Below are positions 36,795 to 46,433 of a stretch of 64,000 bases of DNA, piece by piece (position 1 is the first letter of the stretch; each line of letters begins with the position of its first letter). The DNA is taken from assembly GCF_010093025.1 (NCBI RefSeq), contig NZ_CP048114.1, positions 868,001-932,000 of the forward strand, written 5' to 3'. Under the pieces are notes generated by a model. That model saw only the letters and a program-made list of their open reading frames with translations. It searched no databases and had not been told where the DNA came from. Origin of the DNA: Edaphobacter sp. 12200R-103 (GTDB taxonomy: Bacteria; Acidobacteriota; Terriglobia; Terriglobales; Acidobacteriaceae). A program made the position numbers and the translations under genes.

Positions 36795-38081
36795 ATGAGC
36801 TATTCCTGTACATCGACGGCGTATGAGCTGAAGTGCAATGAGTGCGGTAAGCGCTATGGGAATCAACCGTGGTCGGCTTGCCCCGACTGCCTTGCTCCGC
36901 TGGAAGTGGTGTACGATCTGGATTCGGCACGCGGCGTGTTTACGCGCGAAAGTGTTGCAAAGGGGCCGGCGAATATCTGGCGTTATGCCAGCCTGCTGCC
37001 GATCCCGAAGGGCTTTCAGCCTGATCTGCCCGTCGGCTTTACGCCTCTCGTCAAGGCAAAGAATCTGGGCAAACGCATCGGCGCAAGCAATCTCTACGTC
37101 AAGAACGATGCTGTCTGCTTCCCCACGCTCAGCTTCAAGGATCGTGTCGTCTCCATTGCACTCGCCAATGCACAGGGATTCGGTTTTGAGACGGTAGGGT
37201 GCTCTTCCACTGGTAATCTCGCCAACTCCGTATCCGCGCAGGCCGTTCGTCTGGGGCTGAAGGCATGCGTGCTGGTGCCGTCCGACCTCGAGGCCGCGAA
37301 GATCCTCAATACGCAGATCTACGGCGCGCGTCTGGTGCGCATCGATGGCAACTACGACCATGTCAACCGACTCTGCACCCTTATTGCCGACGAGTATAAC
37401 TGGGGATTCGTCAACGTCAATCTTCGTCCCTACTACGCTGAGGGTTCGAAGACGGTCGGTTATGAGATCGCCGAGCAGCTTGGATGGCGCCTCCCCGATA
37501 ATGTCGTTGTGCCGATGGCTGGCGGTTCGCTGATCCGCAAGATCCGCAAGGCATTCCAGGAGCTTATCTATCTCGGCCTGGTCGAGGAGAAGCCGGTTCG
37601 CTTCTTTGGCGCACAGGCTACCGGTTGCTCGCCCATTTCGCAGGCAGTCAAGCAGGGTCTGGACTACATCGAGCCACAGCGTCCAAACACGATTGCTCGT
37701 TCCCTGGCGATCGGGAATCCCGCCGACGGCCCTGCAGCCGCGAAGATGATCCGGGAGACTGGCGGTTGGGCAGAGGATGTCTCCGACGTCGAGATCGTCT
37801 CAGGAATTCAGGAGCTTGCAGAGACAGAAGGAATCTTTACGGAGACTGCAGGCGGCGTGACGACAGCCGTTACTGCAAGGCTCTATGCGCATGGCCGTAT
37901 CTCGCCCGACGAGATCACGGTCAGCTGCATTACTGGAAATGGTCTCAAGACGACGGATGCCGTCGCGGGACACTATCAGCAGGATCGCGCAATTCGCCCG
38001 CGGCTTGCCGATTTTGATGCTTATCTGCGCGAGCTCAATGAAATACCGGAGCCCGCCCTGGCTACCGCAGGAGGAAACTAG
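36795..38081 (+). CDS. Threonine-synthase-like PLP enzyme under SAM-riboswitch control
   Basis: A 428-residue fold-type II PLP enzyme. A zinc-ribbon N-terminus (CNECGKRYGN and CPDCLAPLE) precedes the PLP domain with the Lys in SFKDRVVSIAL, the GCSSTGNLANSV motif and the phosphate-cup segment VVPMAGGSL. Archaeal-type threonine synthases share this layout and use O-phosphohomoserine. The SAM-I riboswitch upstream and the MoaD-like gene 6 nt downstream are unexpected for threonine synthesis and suggest a role in homocysteine or methionine formation instead. GGAGAGAG lies 5 nt before the ATG. thrC function is not excluded, so no symbol is given. Confidence 0.85.
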   Translation: MSYSCTSTAYELKCNECGKRYGNQPWSACPDCLAPLEVVYDLDSARGVFTRESVAKGPANIWRYASLLPIPKGFQPDLPVGFTPLVKAKNLGKRIGASNLYVKNDAVCFPTLSFKDRVVSIALANAQGFGFETVGCSSTGNLANSVSAQAVRLGLKACVLVPSDLEAAKILNTQIYGARLVRIDGNYDHVNRLCTLIADEYNWGFVNVNLRPYYAEGSKTVGYEIAEQLGWRLPDNVVVPMAGGSLIRKIRKAFQELIYLGLVEEKPVRFFGAQATGCSPISQAVKQGLDYIEPQRPNTIARSLAIGNPADGPAAAKMIRETGGWAEDVSDVEIVSGIQELAETEGIFTETAGGVTTAVTARLYAHGRISPDEITVSCITGNGLKTTDAVAGHYQQDRAIRPRLADFDAYLRELNEIPEPALATAGGN

Positions 38082-38087
38082 AACAGT

Positions 38088-38366
38088 ATGGCCGTCAAAG
38101 TAACACTTCCCACCGCTTTTACCCGCCACACCGATGGCCGCAAGCAGTTTGACTCGGCTGCGGAGAATCTTGCCGCGCTGCTATCGGATATCGATCAGAC
38201 CTTTCCGGCATTGGGCACGCAGATCAAGGACGAAGATGGCAAGCTCCGGCGCTTCATCAACATCTATGTCAATGATGAAGACATCCGTTTCCTCGGAGGG
38301 GAGACTTATACCTTCCAGGATGGAGACGAGATCATGCTGATCCCATCAATCGCGGGCGGCTGCTAA
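38088..38366 (+). CDS. MoaD/ThiS/CysO-like sulfur carrier protein ending Gly-Gly-Cys
   Basis: A 92-residue ubiquitin-fold protein (MAVKVTLPTAFTRHTDGRKQ at the start; INIYVNDEDIRFLGGETYTF near residue 60; DGDEIMLIPSIAGGC at the end). Carriers such as MoaD, ThiS and CysO end in Gly-Gly and are converted to a thiocarboxylate after adenylation. Here one Cys follows the Gly pair, so activation would need removal of that residue or a variant mechanism. It is co-transcribed with the SAM-regulated PLP enzyme, recalling CysO-CysM, and is followed by a terminator. No ThiF/MoeB or JAMM protease gene is in the window. Confidence 0.88.
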   Translation: MAVKVTLPTAFTRHTDGRKQFDSAAENLAALLSDIDQTFPALGTQIKDEDGKLRRFINIYVNDEDIRFLGGETYTFQDGDEIMLIPSIAGGC

Positions 38367-38384
38367 ACGACGCTGCAGGGTCTA

Positions 38385-38418
38385 TTAAAGGGCGCCGGAG
38401 CATTCTGGCGCCCTTTAA
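38385..38418 (+). terminator. Intrinsic terminator after the sulfur-carrier gene
   Basis: TTAAAGGGCGCC (38385-38396) is perfectly complementary to GGCGCCCTTTAA (38407-38418), with a 10-nt loop. It closes the SAM-riboswitch operon. Confidence 0.8.
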
Positions 38419-38519
38419 CATTGCGCAAACAACGGCCCTATGAGCAACGATTCTGTTCGAAAGCAGCCTCTTACTCTACATATGTCTTTTATCTAAGTTG
38501 CAGAAAGAAGGCGCTCGCG

Positions 38520-38669
38520 ATGTTTCTGATTCTAGCTGTGGTTTTGTTCGTCATTTGGATCGCCAGTTTCCTCGTCTTCAAAACCGCCGGTATTCTGATT
38601 CACCTGCTCCTGCTCTTTGCGGTGTTGTCAGTCATCATGCACTTCATCAGCGGCAAGCGGGCAGTCTAA
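38520..38669 (+). CDS. Small membrane protein of the Lmo0937/DUF5670 type
   Basis: A 49-residue protein with two hydrophobic helices (MFLILAVVLFVIWIASFLVF and AGILIHLLLLFAVLSVIMHF) and a basic tail GKRAV, the pattern of the widespread lmo0937/DUF5670 family of unknown function. The ATG at 38520 has GAAGG upstream; a longer frame reaching back to 38421 has no family resemblance. A terminator at 38679 follows. Confidence 0.78.
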   Translation: MFLILAVVLFVIWIASFLVFKTAGILIHLLLLFAVLSVIMHFISGKRAV

Positions 38670-38678
38670 CGCGCAAAA

Positions 38679-38712
38679 TGAGAGCCGGGCCCCTTTCGGA
38701 CCCGGCTCTCTC
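38679..38712. terminator. Terminator shared by the small membrane gene and lon
   Basis: TGAGAGCCGGG (38679-38689) pairs with CCCGGCTCTC (38701-38710). A-rich sequence on the left gives T-residues after the stem on the minus strand, the direction of lon, and a CTCTCATTT tail follows on the plus strand. Confidence 0.75.
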
Positions 38713-38730
38713 TCATTTCTGAAGATATTG

Positions 38731-41157
38731 TTATTGCCTTGAGACTGGCTGCTGCGGAAGTTCCATATTTGCAGGAAGAACCTTCGCGAGTGCCTCCGGC
38801 TGCTCTTCCTTAAGTTCTGGGAGCTTGCCCTCAAGCGCCAGTTGAAGAACCTGGTCCATATCTTCGACAAAATGCAGCTTCATCGAAGTCTTCAACAGTT
38901 CTGGAAGTTCGGGAAGATCCTTCTTGTTCTCTTCGGGAAGAATCGCCTCGTAGATGCCGGCGCGATGCGCCGCTAGAAGCTTCTCTTTCAGACCTCCGAT
39001 CGGCAGAACCTTGCCTCGCAACGTGATCTCACCCGTCATTGCGACATCACGGCGCACTTTGACTCCCGTCAGCGCACTCGCCAGCCCTGTGGCAAGGGTA
39101 ATTCCCGCAGACGGGCCATCCTTCGGGATGGCGCCTTCTGGAACGTGAACATGGATATCGACGTTACGATAGAAGTCCTTGCTCAGCCCCAGTTGATGCG
39201 AACGGGAACGGATATAGCTGAGAGCTGCCTGTGCCGACTCCTGCATGACATCGCCCAGCTGCCCGGTGGTGGTCAGCTTTCCTTTTCCGTCGAGTATCTG
39301 GACCTCTGTCTGCAGGATCGTGCCGCCCATCTCCGTCCATGCTAGTCCGGTTACCAGACCAACCTCGCTCTTCTCGTGGACCTGCGAGTCCCGGAACCTC
39401 GTCGGCCCCAGCATGTCAGCCAGACCTTCGGCCGTAATAATCTCCTCGTGCGAAGGACCGTCTTTGACTACACGCCGCGCAACCTTGCGGCAGACATTTC
39501 CAATCTCGCGTTCGAGGTTACGCACACCCGCTTCCCGGGTATAGGCTCGAATGAGCTGCCTGATGGCATCGTCCTCAAACACGATCTGCTTCTCGGTCAG
39601 GCCGGTAGCTTCGCGTTGCTTTTTGACCAGATACTGCTTAGCGATCTCCAGCTTCTCAAGCTCGGTGTAGCCGTGGAGCCGGAGAATCTCCATCCGATCC
39701 TGCAGCGGCCCTGGAATCGTATGAAGTACGTTGGCCGTCGCGACGAAGAGCACCTGCGAGAGGTCGTACTCGACATCCAGGTAATGGTCCTGGAATGAAG
39801 TGTTCTGTTCCGGATCGAGAACCTCGAGCAGGGCGCTCGCAGGGTCGCCGCGAAAATCAGACGCCATCTTATCGATCTCGTCCAGCATAAAGACCGGGTT
39901 CTTCGTGCCTGCCTTCTTCATGGACTGAATGATCTGGCCCGGAAGTGCGCCGATGTAGGTCCTGCGGTGTCCCCGAATCTCAGCCTCATCGCGCACGCCG
40001 CCCAGCGACATGCGAACGAACTTCCTGCCGGTAGCCTTTGCGATCGACATGCCCAGCGATGTCTTACCTACGCCTGGGGGCCCGACGAAGCAGAGAATCG
40101 ACCCTTTGGGATTTTTGACGAGCTGCCGGACGGCGAGAAACTCAAGGATGCGCTCCTTGATCTTCTCAAGTCCATAGTGATCCTCGTTGAGGATCGTCTC
40201 CGCATGTTCGATGGATCGAATTTCTTTCGATCGCTTCTTCCATGGCACGGCGAGTAGCCAGTCAAGGTAGTTGCGCGAGACCGTGGATTCGGCCGACATG
40301 GGAGGCATCGCTTCCAGTTTTTTAAGTTCCTGGAGAGATTTTTCCTCAACGTCCTTCGGCATTCCGGCAGCTTCGATCTTCTTCTTCAGCTCATCGAACT
40401 CGGACTTTTCTCCGCGGCCGAGCTCCTTCTGGATAGCCTTGATCTTCTCGTTGAGGTAATACTCCTTCTGGGCCTTCTCCATCTGCCGCTTCACGCGCGA
40501 CTGGATGGTGCGATCCATATTGAGCTTCTCAATCGCCAGATCCAGCACCTCGGCCACACGCGTCAGCCGCTGCTCCGGGTCGAAGACATCCAGAAGCTGT
40601 TGCTTCTCCTCAATAGGAAGTTGCAGATTCGCCGCAATCGTATCGGCGAGCTTGGCAGGTTCATCTGACCGCACGCTCGCAGCCATCGTCTCGTAGTTCA
40701 GCGACTGCTGCAGTTTCACGTACTGCTCGAAAAGAGAGTGGACCCGCTGCATCTGCTGTTCGATCTGCGGTGTCACCTCAAACTGGGTGCGTCCGGTGCG
40801 AACGGTTGCAACGAAAAAGCCGTCCGTATCGTTGATCTCGATCGCATGTCCGCGCTCCACGCCTTCGACCAGCACCTTGATGTTGCCGTCCGGCATCTTC
40901 ACGCTCTGGACGATATTGCCAATGGTGCCTGTGGTGTAGATGTCGCCGGCTGTCGGCTCGTCCACCGAGGCATCATGCTGCGTTGCCAGAAAGATCTTCC
41001 GGTCGCCGGAGAGCGCCTCTTCCAGTGCCCGCACGCTCGATTCGCGGCCGACAACAAACGGCGTCATCATGTAAGGGAAGATGACCATGTCGCGAATCGG
41101 CATCATGGGTAATTTCTGGGTGCCGCCGCTTAAGACTTCTTTGGTAGGGTTACTCAT
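38731..41157 (-). CDS. lon: ATP-dependent protease Lon
   Basis: An 808-residue cytosolic AAA+ protease that degrades damaged and regulatory proteins. The LON substrate domain ([20 protein letters not shown]) is followed by the ATPase with Walker [12 protein letters not shown] and Walker [11 protein letters not shown], then the protease domain with the catalytic Ser in [11 protein letters not shown] and the Lys in [15 protein letters not shown]. The start [12 protein letters not shown] at 41157 has GGGGAGA upstream; MGRTMSN at 41169 is less likely. It lies downstream of clpX, from which it is separated by 216 bp in which no other gene is seen. Confidence 0.96.
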   Translation of the reverse strand: MSNPTKEVLSGGTQKLPMMPIRDMVIFPYMMTPFVVGRESSVRALEEALSGDRKIFLATQHDASVDEPTAGDIYTTGTIGNIVQSVKMPDGNIKVLVEGVERGHAIEINDTDGFFVATVRTGRTQFEVTPQIEQQMQRVHSLFEQYVKLQQSLNYETMAASVRSDEPAKLADTIAANLQLPIEEKQQLLDVFDPEQRLTRVAEVLDLAIEKLNMDRTIQSRVKRQMEKAQKEYYLNEKIKAIQKELGRGEKSEFDELKKKIEAAGMPKDVEEKSLQELKKLEAMPPMSAESTVSRNYLDWLLAVPWKKRSKEIRSIEHAETILNEDHYGLEKIKERILEFLAVRQLVKNPKGSILCFVGPPGVGKTSLGMSIAKATGRKFVRMSLGGVRDEAEIRGHRRTYIGALPGQIIQSMKKAGTKNPVFMLDEIDKMASDFRGDPASALLEVLDPEQNTSFQDHYLDVEYDLSQVLFVATANVLHTIPGPLQDRMEILRLHGYTELEKLEIAKQYLVKKQREATGLTEKQIVFEDDAIRQLIRAYTREAGVRNLEREIGNVCRKVARRVVKDGPSHEEIITAEGLADMLGPTRFRDSQVHEKSEVGLVTGLAWTEMGGTILQTEVQILDGKGKLTTTGQLGDVMQESAQAALSYIRSRSHQLGLSKDFYRNVDIHVHVPEGAIPKDGPSAGITLATGLASALTGVKVRRDVAMTGEITLRGKVLPIGGLKEKLLAAHRAGIYEAILPEENKKDLPELPELLKTSMKLHFVEDMDQVLQLALEGKLPELKEEQPEALAKVLPANMELPQQPVSRQ

Positions 41158-41373
41158 TGTTCTCCCCATTTAGACGCTTCAAGTGATGCAAGGATGCATC
41201 CTGCAATCGGCTTCAGGTGATTGTACCGCCAGGCCTCAGAGAGACGGATAGCGAAAAAGTGGCAGAAGACAGTCATGAGACCTTTGAATGCATCATGCCG
41301 CAGCTCTTCCGGCGGCCTGATAGCGAGGAAGCTGCCGTCTGCGGAATATCTGCAGCAGCTCAATAGAAGGAGA

Positions 41374-42660
41374 TCAGCCTGCTTTTTCGAGAAGCATAGG
41401 AACTGTCAGGTCGCGATTCTTAACCATCGTATCGGTGATCACGATCTCTTTGACCTTCTTGTTTCCGGGAACGTGATACATCAGGTCGAGCATCAGCTCT
41501 TCGAGGATCATACGCAGACCGCGAGCCCCGACCTTCCGCATCAGTGCCTCGCGGGCAATCGCGCGGGCGGCTTCCTCAGTGAAGGTGACCTTCACGCCTT
41601 CAAAGTCAAACAGCTTGGCATACTGCTTCAGAATCGCGTTCCGCGGTTTCGTCAAAATCTCAATCAAAGCAGCTTCGTCCAGCTCGTCCAGAATTCCCAT
41701 GACCGGCAGGCGGCCAACAAACTCCGGAATCAGGCCGTACTTCAGCAGATCCTGTGGCTCAGCCTGACGCAGCAGTTCCACATCGCGCTGCGCACGAATC
41801 GGCGTCACCTCGCCATCCGGTGTCTCCTGATCGGCAACTGCGCGGAAGCCCAGCGCTTTTTTACCGACGCGCCGGCCGATGACCTTCTCCAGGCCCACAA
41901 AGGCGCCACCACAGATAAACAGAATGTTCGTGGTATCGACTGCGGTGAATTCCTGGTGCGGATGCTTGCGGCCACCCTGCGGAGGAACGTTTGCCACCGT
42001 GCCTTCCAGAATCTTGAGCAAGGCCTGTTGCACGCCTTCGCCAGAGACATCGCGCGTAATGGACGGATTCTCGTCCTTACGGCCGATCTTGTCGATCTCG
42101 TCGATGTAGATAATGCCGCACTGCGCTCGGGCAACATCGCCATCGGCGGCCTGCAGCAGCTTTAGAATGATATTTTCGACGTCCTCGCCGACATAACCTG
42201 CTTCGGTCAATGTAGTCGCATCCACAATCGCGAAGGGAACGTCCAGCATCTTCGCCAGCGTATGGGCCAGCAACGTCTTTCCAGAACCTGTGGGGCCTAC
42301 GAGCAGAATGTTCGACTTCGCCAGTTCCACATCGTTGCCGCGGGTCTTATTCATCTGGATGCGCTTGTAATGGTTATAGACAGCCACGGCCAGCTTCTTC
42401 TTGGTCGTCTCCTGGCCGATTACGTATTCATCCAGGAAGGCCTTGACCTCCTGGGGCTTGGGAAGATGGGCAGGAGCGGTTCCGGGCGTCGCTTCGGTAC
42501 GATCGTCTTCCAGGATCGAGTTGCAGACCGCCACGCACTCATCGCAGATATAGGCCCGCGGATAATCGGAGGGTGACGAGATCAGCTTGGCCACAGCATC
42601 CTGCGACTTGTGGCAAAACGAGCAGCGAAGCGATTCCTCTGAACCCCGGGATGTTTTCAT
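41374..42660 (-). CDS. clpX: ATP-dependent Clp protease ATP-binding subunit ClpX
   Basis: A 428-residue unfoldase that recognises tagged proteins and feeds them to ClpP. The zinc-binding domain has Cys13, Cys16, Cys39 and Cys42 (LRCSFCHKS and [10 protein letters not shown]). Walker A is [14 protein letters not shown], Walker [11 protein letters not shown], and the ClpP-binding IGF-type loop and pore segment follow. It is transcribed separately from clpP because a terminator lies at 42767-42793; the promoter should lie in the 100 bp before the gene. Confidence 0.96.
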   Translation of the reverse strand: MKTSRGSEESLRCSFCHKSQDAVAKLISSPSDYPRAYICDECVAVCNSILEDDRTEATPGTAPAHLPKPQEVKAFLDEYVIGQETTKKKLAVAVYNHYKRIQMNKTRGNDVELAKSNILLVGPTGSGKTLLAHTLAKMLDVPFAIVDATTLTEAGYVGEDVENIILKLLQAADGDVARAQCGIIYIDEIDKIGRKDENPSITRDVSGEGVQQALLKILEGTVANVPPQGGRKHPHQEFTAVDTTNILFICGGAFVGLEKVIGRRVGKKALGFRAVADQETPDGEVTPIRAQRDVELLRQAEPQDLLKYGLIPEFVGRLPVMGILDELDEAALIEILTKPRNAILKQYAKLFDFEGVKVTFTEEAARAIAREALMRKVGARGLRMILEELMLDLMYHVPGNKKVKEIVITDTMVKNRDLTVPMLLEKAG

Positions 42661-42766
42661 AAATGCGACGACTCCTGGTAAGGCGGTACTACCAACCTGG
42701 TATTAATAATCTTACACCTGTTTTAAGGGGCAGATCGGTACCTCGGTACCTACCCTTTCGGGGTAT

Positions 42767-42793
42767 AAAAAATGAGGCCTGTTGTCAGGCCTC
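42767..42793 (-). terminator. Intrinsic terminator after clpP
   Basis: GAGGCCTG (42774-42781) pairs with CAGGCCTC (42786-42793) around a 4-nt loop. On the minus strand the stem is followed by ATTTTTTAT, giving a good T-run in the direction of the tig-clpP transcript, so clpX has its own promoter. Confidence 0.85.
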
Positions 42794-42815
42794 GTTTCAA
42801 ATTACAGGAGCGATG

Positions 42816-43406
42816 CTAGGTTCTGGGTCTGTCGATGATGTCATCGATGATCCCGTACTCCTTCGCCTGGGGTGCGGTCATGATGAAGTCGCGCTCCACG
42901 TCCCGCTCGATCCGCTCCAGCGTCTGACCCGTGCTGGCGCTCATCAGCTTATTAGTGATCTCGCGGATGCGCAGGATCTCCCGGGCGTGAATGTCGATAT
43001 CGGTAGCCTGTCCGCTCAGTCCGCCCATCGACGGCTGATGGATCAGGATGCGGGAGTTCGGAAGCGCGAAGCGCTTACCCTTTGTACCCGCCATCAACAG
43101 GAATGCGCCCATCGAAGCCGCCTGGCCAATGCAGAACGTCACCACGTCGTTCTTGATGTACTGCATCGTGTCGTAGATCGCCAGACCTGCCGTGATCGAT
43201 CCGCCCGGAGAATTGATGTACAGCTGAATATCCTTGTCCGGATCTTCGCCGCTCAGAAACAGCATCTGCGCAATGATGACATTTGCAATGTTGTCGTCGA
43301 TCGGCGTCCCCAGAAAAATGATGTTGTCGCGCAGCAGACGGCTGTAGATGTCATAGGCGCGTTCGCCTCGACTCGTCTGCTCGATCACCATCGGTACCAG
43401 TCCCAT
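42816..43406 (-). CDS. clpP: ATP-dependent Clp protease proteolytic subunit ClpP
   Basis: A 196-residue serine protease that forms tetradecameric chambers. The catalytic triad is Ser98 in [12 protein letters not shown], His123 in [11 protein letters not shown] and Asp173 in [11 protein letters not shown]. The N-terminus [20 protein letters not shown] is typical. It is encoded 56 bp after trigger factor in the conserved tig-clpP order and ends before a terminator. Confidence 0.97.
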   Translation of the reverse strand: MGLVPMVIEQTSRGERAYDIYSRLLRDNIIFLGTPIDDNIANVIIAQMLFLSGEDPDKDIQLYINSPGGSITAGLAIYDTMQYIKNDVVTFCIGQAASMGAFLLMAGTKGKRFALPNSRILIHQPSMGGLSGQATDIDIHAREILRIREITNKLMSASTGQTLERIERDVERDFIMTAPQAKEYGIIDDIIDRPRT

Positions 43407-43462
43407 AACGCTCTCTTTCCTTTTCGCTGTAAAAACCGGGTTGTGAGCTGAGGGGATTACTC

Positions 43463-44884
43463 TTACGAGGCAAGCTTCTCGTAGAGCACGCTTGCTGTCT
43501 TCTCGCGCCGCATCTGCTCGCGAATCCGGTCCAGGCTTCCGTCCTTGGTAAGGCGATTGCGAAGCTCCTCAAGGGGCTCGCGCGATTGCAGCGAAAGCAT
43601 CAGCAGTTCCCGATCCAGATCCTCTTCACTGATGGCAACTTGTTCCGCTTCGCCAATCTTGTCCAGAAGCATGGACGCCTTCACCTCATTCAGGGCCTGG
43701 TCGCGCTGGGCGGCTCGAAGCCGTCCGAAATCGAGCTTGCGCATCTCTTCCGGACTCATCCCCTGCTGAGCCAGCGCCCGCAGGCCGCGGTCCAGCCGGG
43801 CATCAATCTGCTGCTGTACGAAAGACTCAGGAACAGGGAACTGGAACTTATGGACCAACTCATCCAGCATGCGATCACGCGCCTGGCTCTCGAGCGCATT
43901 CTTCTTGCGATCGGCAGCCATCTCGCGAAGCTTGGTCTCAAAATCCTCCCAGCTCTCGTAATTGCCGAGCTGTTTCGCAAAATCGGCATCCCGCTCCGGG
44001 AAGGTCTTCTTCTTGATCGTCTTGACAGTGACGTCATAGCTGACGGTCTGGCCTGCGAGTCTTGGCTCTCCGAACTCAGCCGGGTAGGCTACTTCGAAGC
44101 TCATCTCCTGGCCGGGTTTCGCTCCTCGCAGAGCCTCTGTAAAGGCGGGAAGCGTGTTCTTGCCCCCAATCTCGACGAGAACATCTTCGCCCGTGATCGG
44201 TTCGCTCTTGGCAGAGCTCTCGACGCCATCTTCCGTGACGGTTTGGGCCAAGTCCTTGACCTCGCCCTTGAACTGAATCTCGGCCCAGTCGCCGTCGGCC
44301 AGTGGACGATCTTCTTCCACGGCCTCTACGGTTGCATGGCTGTCCAGCACACGGCTCAGCTCAGCCTGATACTCGTCGTCGGTCAATGCGATATCGGGCC
44401 GCTCGATCTTTACGGTGTCATATCCCTCAACACCGAAGACGGGAGCGACTTCAAAAGCGGCTTTGAACGTCAGCGGCTCGCCGTCGTTAAGCTGCAGATC
44501 CAGCAGCTGGGGCTCAGAGATCGGGCGAAGATTTTGTTCGTCGATCGCCTTGCGGAAGCGCTCTGACACCAGGCTCTCCAGAACCTCCTGACGAAGCTCT
44601 TTGGAAAACTTGGAGCGAACGAGGGACTCAGGAACCTTGCCAGCACGGAAACCAGGAATCCTCGCCAGCTTCTGATATCGCTTCGTGACTGTCTTGAAGG
44701 TCTTTGAAACCTCTTCGGCTGGAACCTCAACCGCAATCTCTTTGGTAAGCTCCGGATTCAGCGTGGGGCCATGCTGATGCTCATGCGCATGATCATGGTC
44801 GTGATCGTGGGTGTGCGCTGTCTCTGGCTGCTGCTCTTCGGGAGTGTTGGTCGTCTCTGTCGTCTCTGTCGGGGTCAATTCCAT
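43463..44884 (-). CDS. tig: Trigger factor with histidine-rich N-terminal extension
   Basis: A 473-residue ribosome-associated chaperone and prolyl isomerase. The ribosome-binding signature [13 protein letters not shown] and the FKBP domain ([11 protein letters not shown]) are clear, as is the helical C-domain. The start [10 protein letters not shown] at 44884 has GGAAGG just upstream; the longer frame to 44995 is rejected. Unusually, residues 24-38 ([15 protein letters not shown]) alternate His with acidic or small residues, like metal-binding tails of SlyD or nickel chaperones. The rest of the chain is normal in length. It heads the tig-clpP operon. Confidence 0.94.
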   Translation of the reverse strand: MELTPTETTETTNTPEEQQPETAHTHDHDHDHAHEHQHGPTLNPELTKEIAVEVPAEEVSKTFKTVTKRYQKLARIPGFRAGKVPESLVRSKFSKELRQEVLESLVSERFRKAIDEQNLRPISEPQLLDLQLNDGEPLTFKAAFEVAPVFGVEGYDTVKIERPDIALTDDEYQAELSRVLDSHATVEAVEEDRPLADGDWAEIQFKGEVKDLAQTVTEDGVESSAKSEPITGEDVLVEIGGKNTLPAFTEALRGAKPGQEMSFEVAYPAEFGEPRLAGQTVSYDVTVKTIKKKTFPERDADFAKQLGNYESWEDFETKLREMAADRKKNALESQARDRMLDELVHKFQFPVPESFVQQQIDARLDRGLRALAQQGMSPEEMRKLDFGRLRAAQRDQALNEVKASMLLDKIGEAEQVAISEEDLDRELLMLSLQSREPLEELRNRLTKDGSLDRIREQMRREKTASVLYEKLAS

Positions 44885-45030
44885 GCCTTCCAATGTGGGT
44901 CGCGTCCCATTGCGCCGCGGTCGTTCGCCACTATGCGGGACCACGCGGGTACGCGTCTCTGTACTACTGTACGAGGCATCCTCGCAGAGGGTCAAACCGG
45001 AGAACCTGCCGCTGCGGCGCGCTGCGAGGT

Positions 45031-46323
45031 TTATGCTTCCGGTGGTTTAGCGGGGCCATATATCTCCAGGCGGATGCTCCACTGAATAGAACTGCCGGGC
45101 TGCAGGGTGACCATGCCCGCTGCTTTATCCTCTTTCCCCCATTCCTCTCCAAAAGGATCGTCATAATTGAAACGGGGCTCCAGGACGACGAATCCCTCGT
45201 TGGCAGGAGCAGAGGCACGAACGGCCTTAATTGCCGCGCTCAGCATGGTGATCCTTAGGCCGAACTTGTTTTCCGGGTCCCACAACTCGGCCACAGGCCC
45301 CGAATCGAGAGGCGCTTGGCGAAGGTTGACAAAGGTTCCTTCCAGACTGCCTTTGCCCAATTGACGTCCTCCAATGGCGCTGAAGTCCTGCGGCGTTCCT
45401 TCGACGGATATCAGCCGCCCGGTTGGAAGACCTGCACGAGAACTCGAACGCTCTTCCTTGGTTACACTTGGTAATCGCAGCCTCATCGCCTCACGATTAT
45501 GGCTCAATATCGCAAAGCGCGGCCGCCACCCCAGTCCAACAGGCTCAGGTGTATCTCCTATGTTTGTGGCTGCAATCTTCATCGTCAGCGTGCGTCCACT
45601 GAGTTGCACCGTGGTCTTTACCTTCGTTCTGGAAGGCCACGCACCGTCAGAATCGCCTATCGTGTAGACCGCTTCCGCCTCGCCACCATCAGGCATCACG
45701 TTCGATTTGACATCGGTCCCCTGGCTCGCCAGCAGCAAGCCCCCCTCGGCGTACGCTTTGCCGGATTCCTGCTGCGCCACGGGAATACGAACGATGTGAT
45801 CGTTCCAGCGTGCACTCAATCCGCCTTGCGTGGGAGTTCCGGACAGTTCTCCTGCCCAGGGAGCTTCGACTGCGCCTCCCATGGCTAGACTCACAGCCCC
45901 TCCTTCATCAACATCAGCTCCGGTCATCTGCTCACTGGCTTCTTTCAGAGTGGGGGATGCCAGCAGATTCACCTTTCCCTTTCCCGGCAGCACAGCTGTG
46001 ATCTGCAGGACGTTCATACCGCGTCCGGGGAGGATCGTGGCCGAAGTAAACTCGGGAACTGCCCCGGCTTCAATAGGAGATCGTTCCAGGATTACAGGTT
46101 CCTGTCCTCCGGGTCTGGGGCTGCTCATTGCTGGAGGAATGTTGCTCCGGCGCAACTCCGCCTTAAAACGAGCAAATCGTCCTCGCGTGTGGGCCCTCCA
46201 TCCCAGAGCCAGCCCGAGCACGAGAAGGATGATGGCGCCAATGGTGATAACTCCGGAACGCAGAACCATCTGCTTCCAGGCTCGCCGGATCCATTTGAAA
46301 AACTCTTCTGAGAATTGGGTCAT
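45031..46323 (-). CDS. Membrane-anchored galactose-mutarotase-like protein
   Basis: A 430-residue protein with a single membrane helix at about residues 22-41 (SGVITIGAIILLVLGLALGW) and a large extracytoplasmic domain. The latter has features of the aldose 1-epimerase/mutarotase superfamily (KTTVQLSGRTLTMKIAATNI, PVGLGWRPRFAI, VVLEPRFNYDDPFGEEW), which often holds proteins that bind sugars without being epimerases. No catalytic His pair was confidently identified, so it is likely a sugar-binding envelope protein. It is separated from trigger factor by 146 bp. Confidence 0.6.
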   Translation of the reverse strand: MTQFSEEFFKWIRRAWKQMVLRSGVITIGAIILLVLGLALGWRAHTRGRFARFKAELRRSNIPPAMSSPRPGGQEPVILERSPIEAGAVPEFTSATILPGRGMNVLQITAVLPGKGKVNLLASPTLKEASEQMTGADVDEGGAVSLAMGGAVEAPWAGELSGTPTQGGLSARWNDHIVRIPVAQQESGKAYAEGGLLLASQGTDVKSNVMPDGGEAEAVYTIGDSDGAWPSRTKVKTTVQLSGRTLTMKIAATNIGDTPEPVGLGWRPRFAILSHNREAMRLRLPSVTKEERSSSRAGLPTGRLISVEGTPQDFSAIGGRQLGKGSLEGTFVNLRQAPLDSGPVAELWDPENKFGLRITMLSAAIKAVRASAPANEGFVVLEPRFNYDDPFGEEWGKEDKAAGMVTLQPGSSIQWSIRLEIYGPAKPPEA

Positions 46324-46433
46324 TTCGATGGTCTTACGCGCTCGCTCGGTTCTTGCTTTCAGTCAGCTACACGGTAAATTGAGATTCCGCCACTTGAAGT
46401 CTCCGATAGCTTGATCATTTAGTATGAGATGCA

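Noticed and set aside
42738..42751. GGTACC repeats between clpP and clpX as an operator
   Set aside because: Short 6-bp units of low information, without matching copies near other clp genes in the window.
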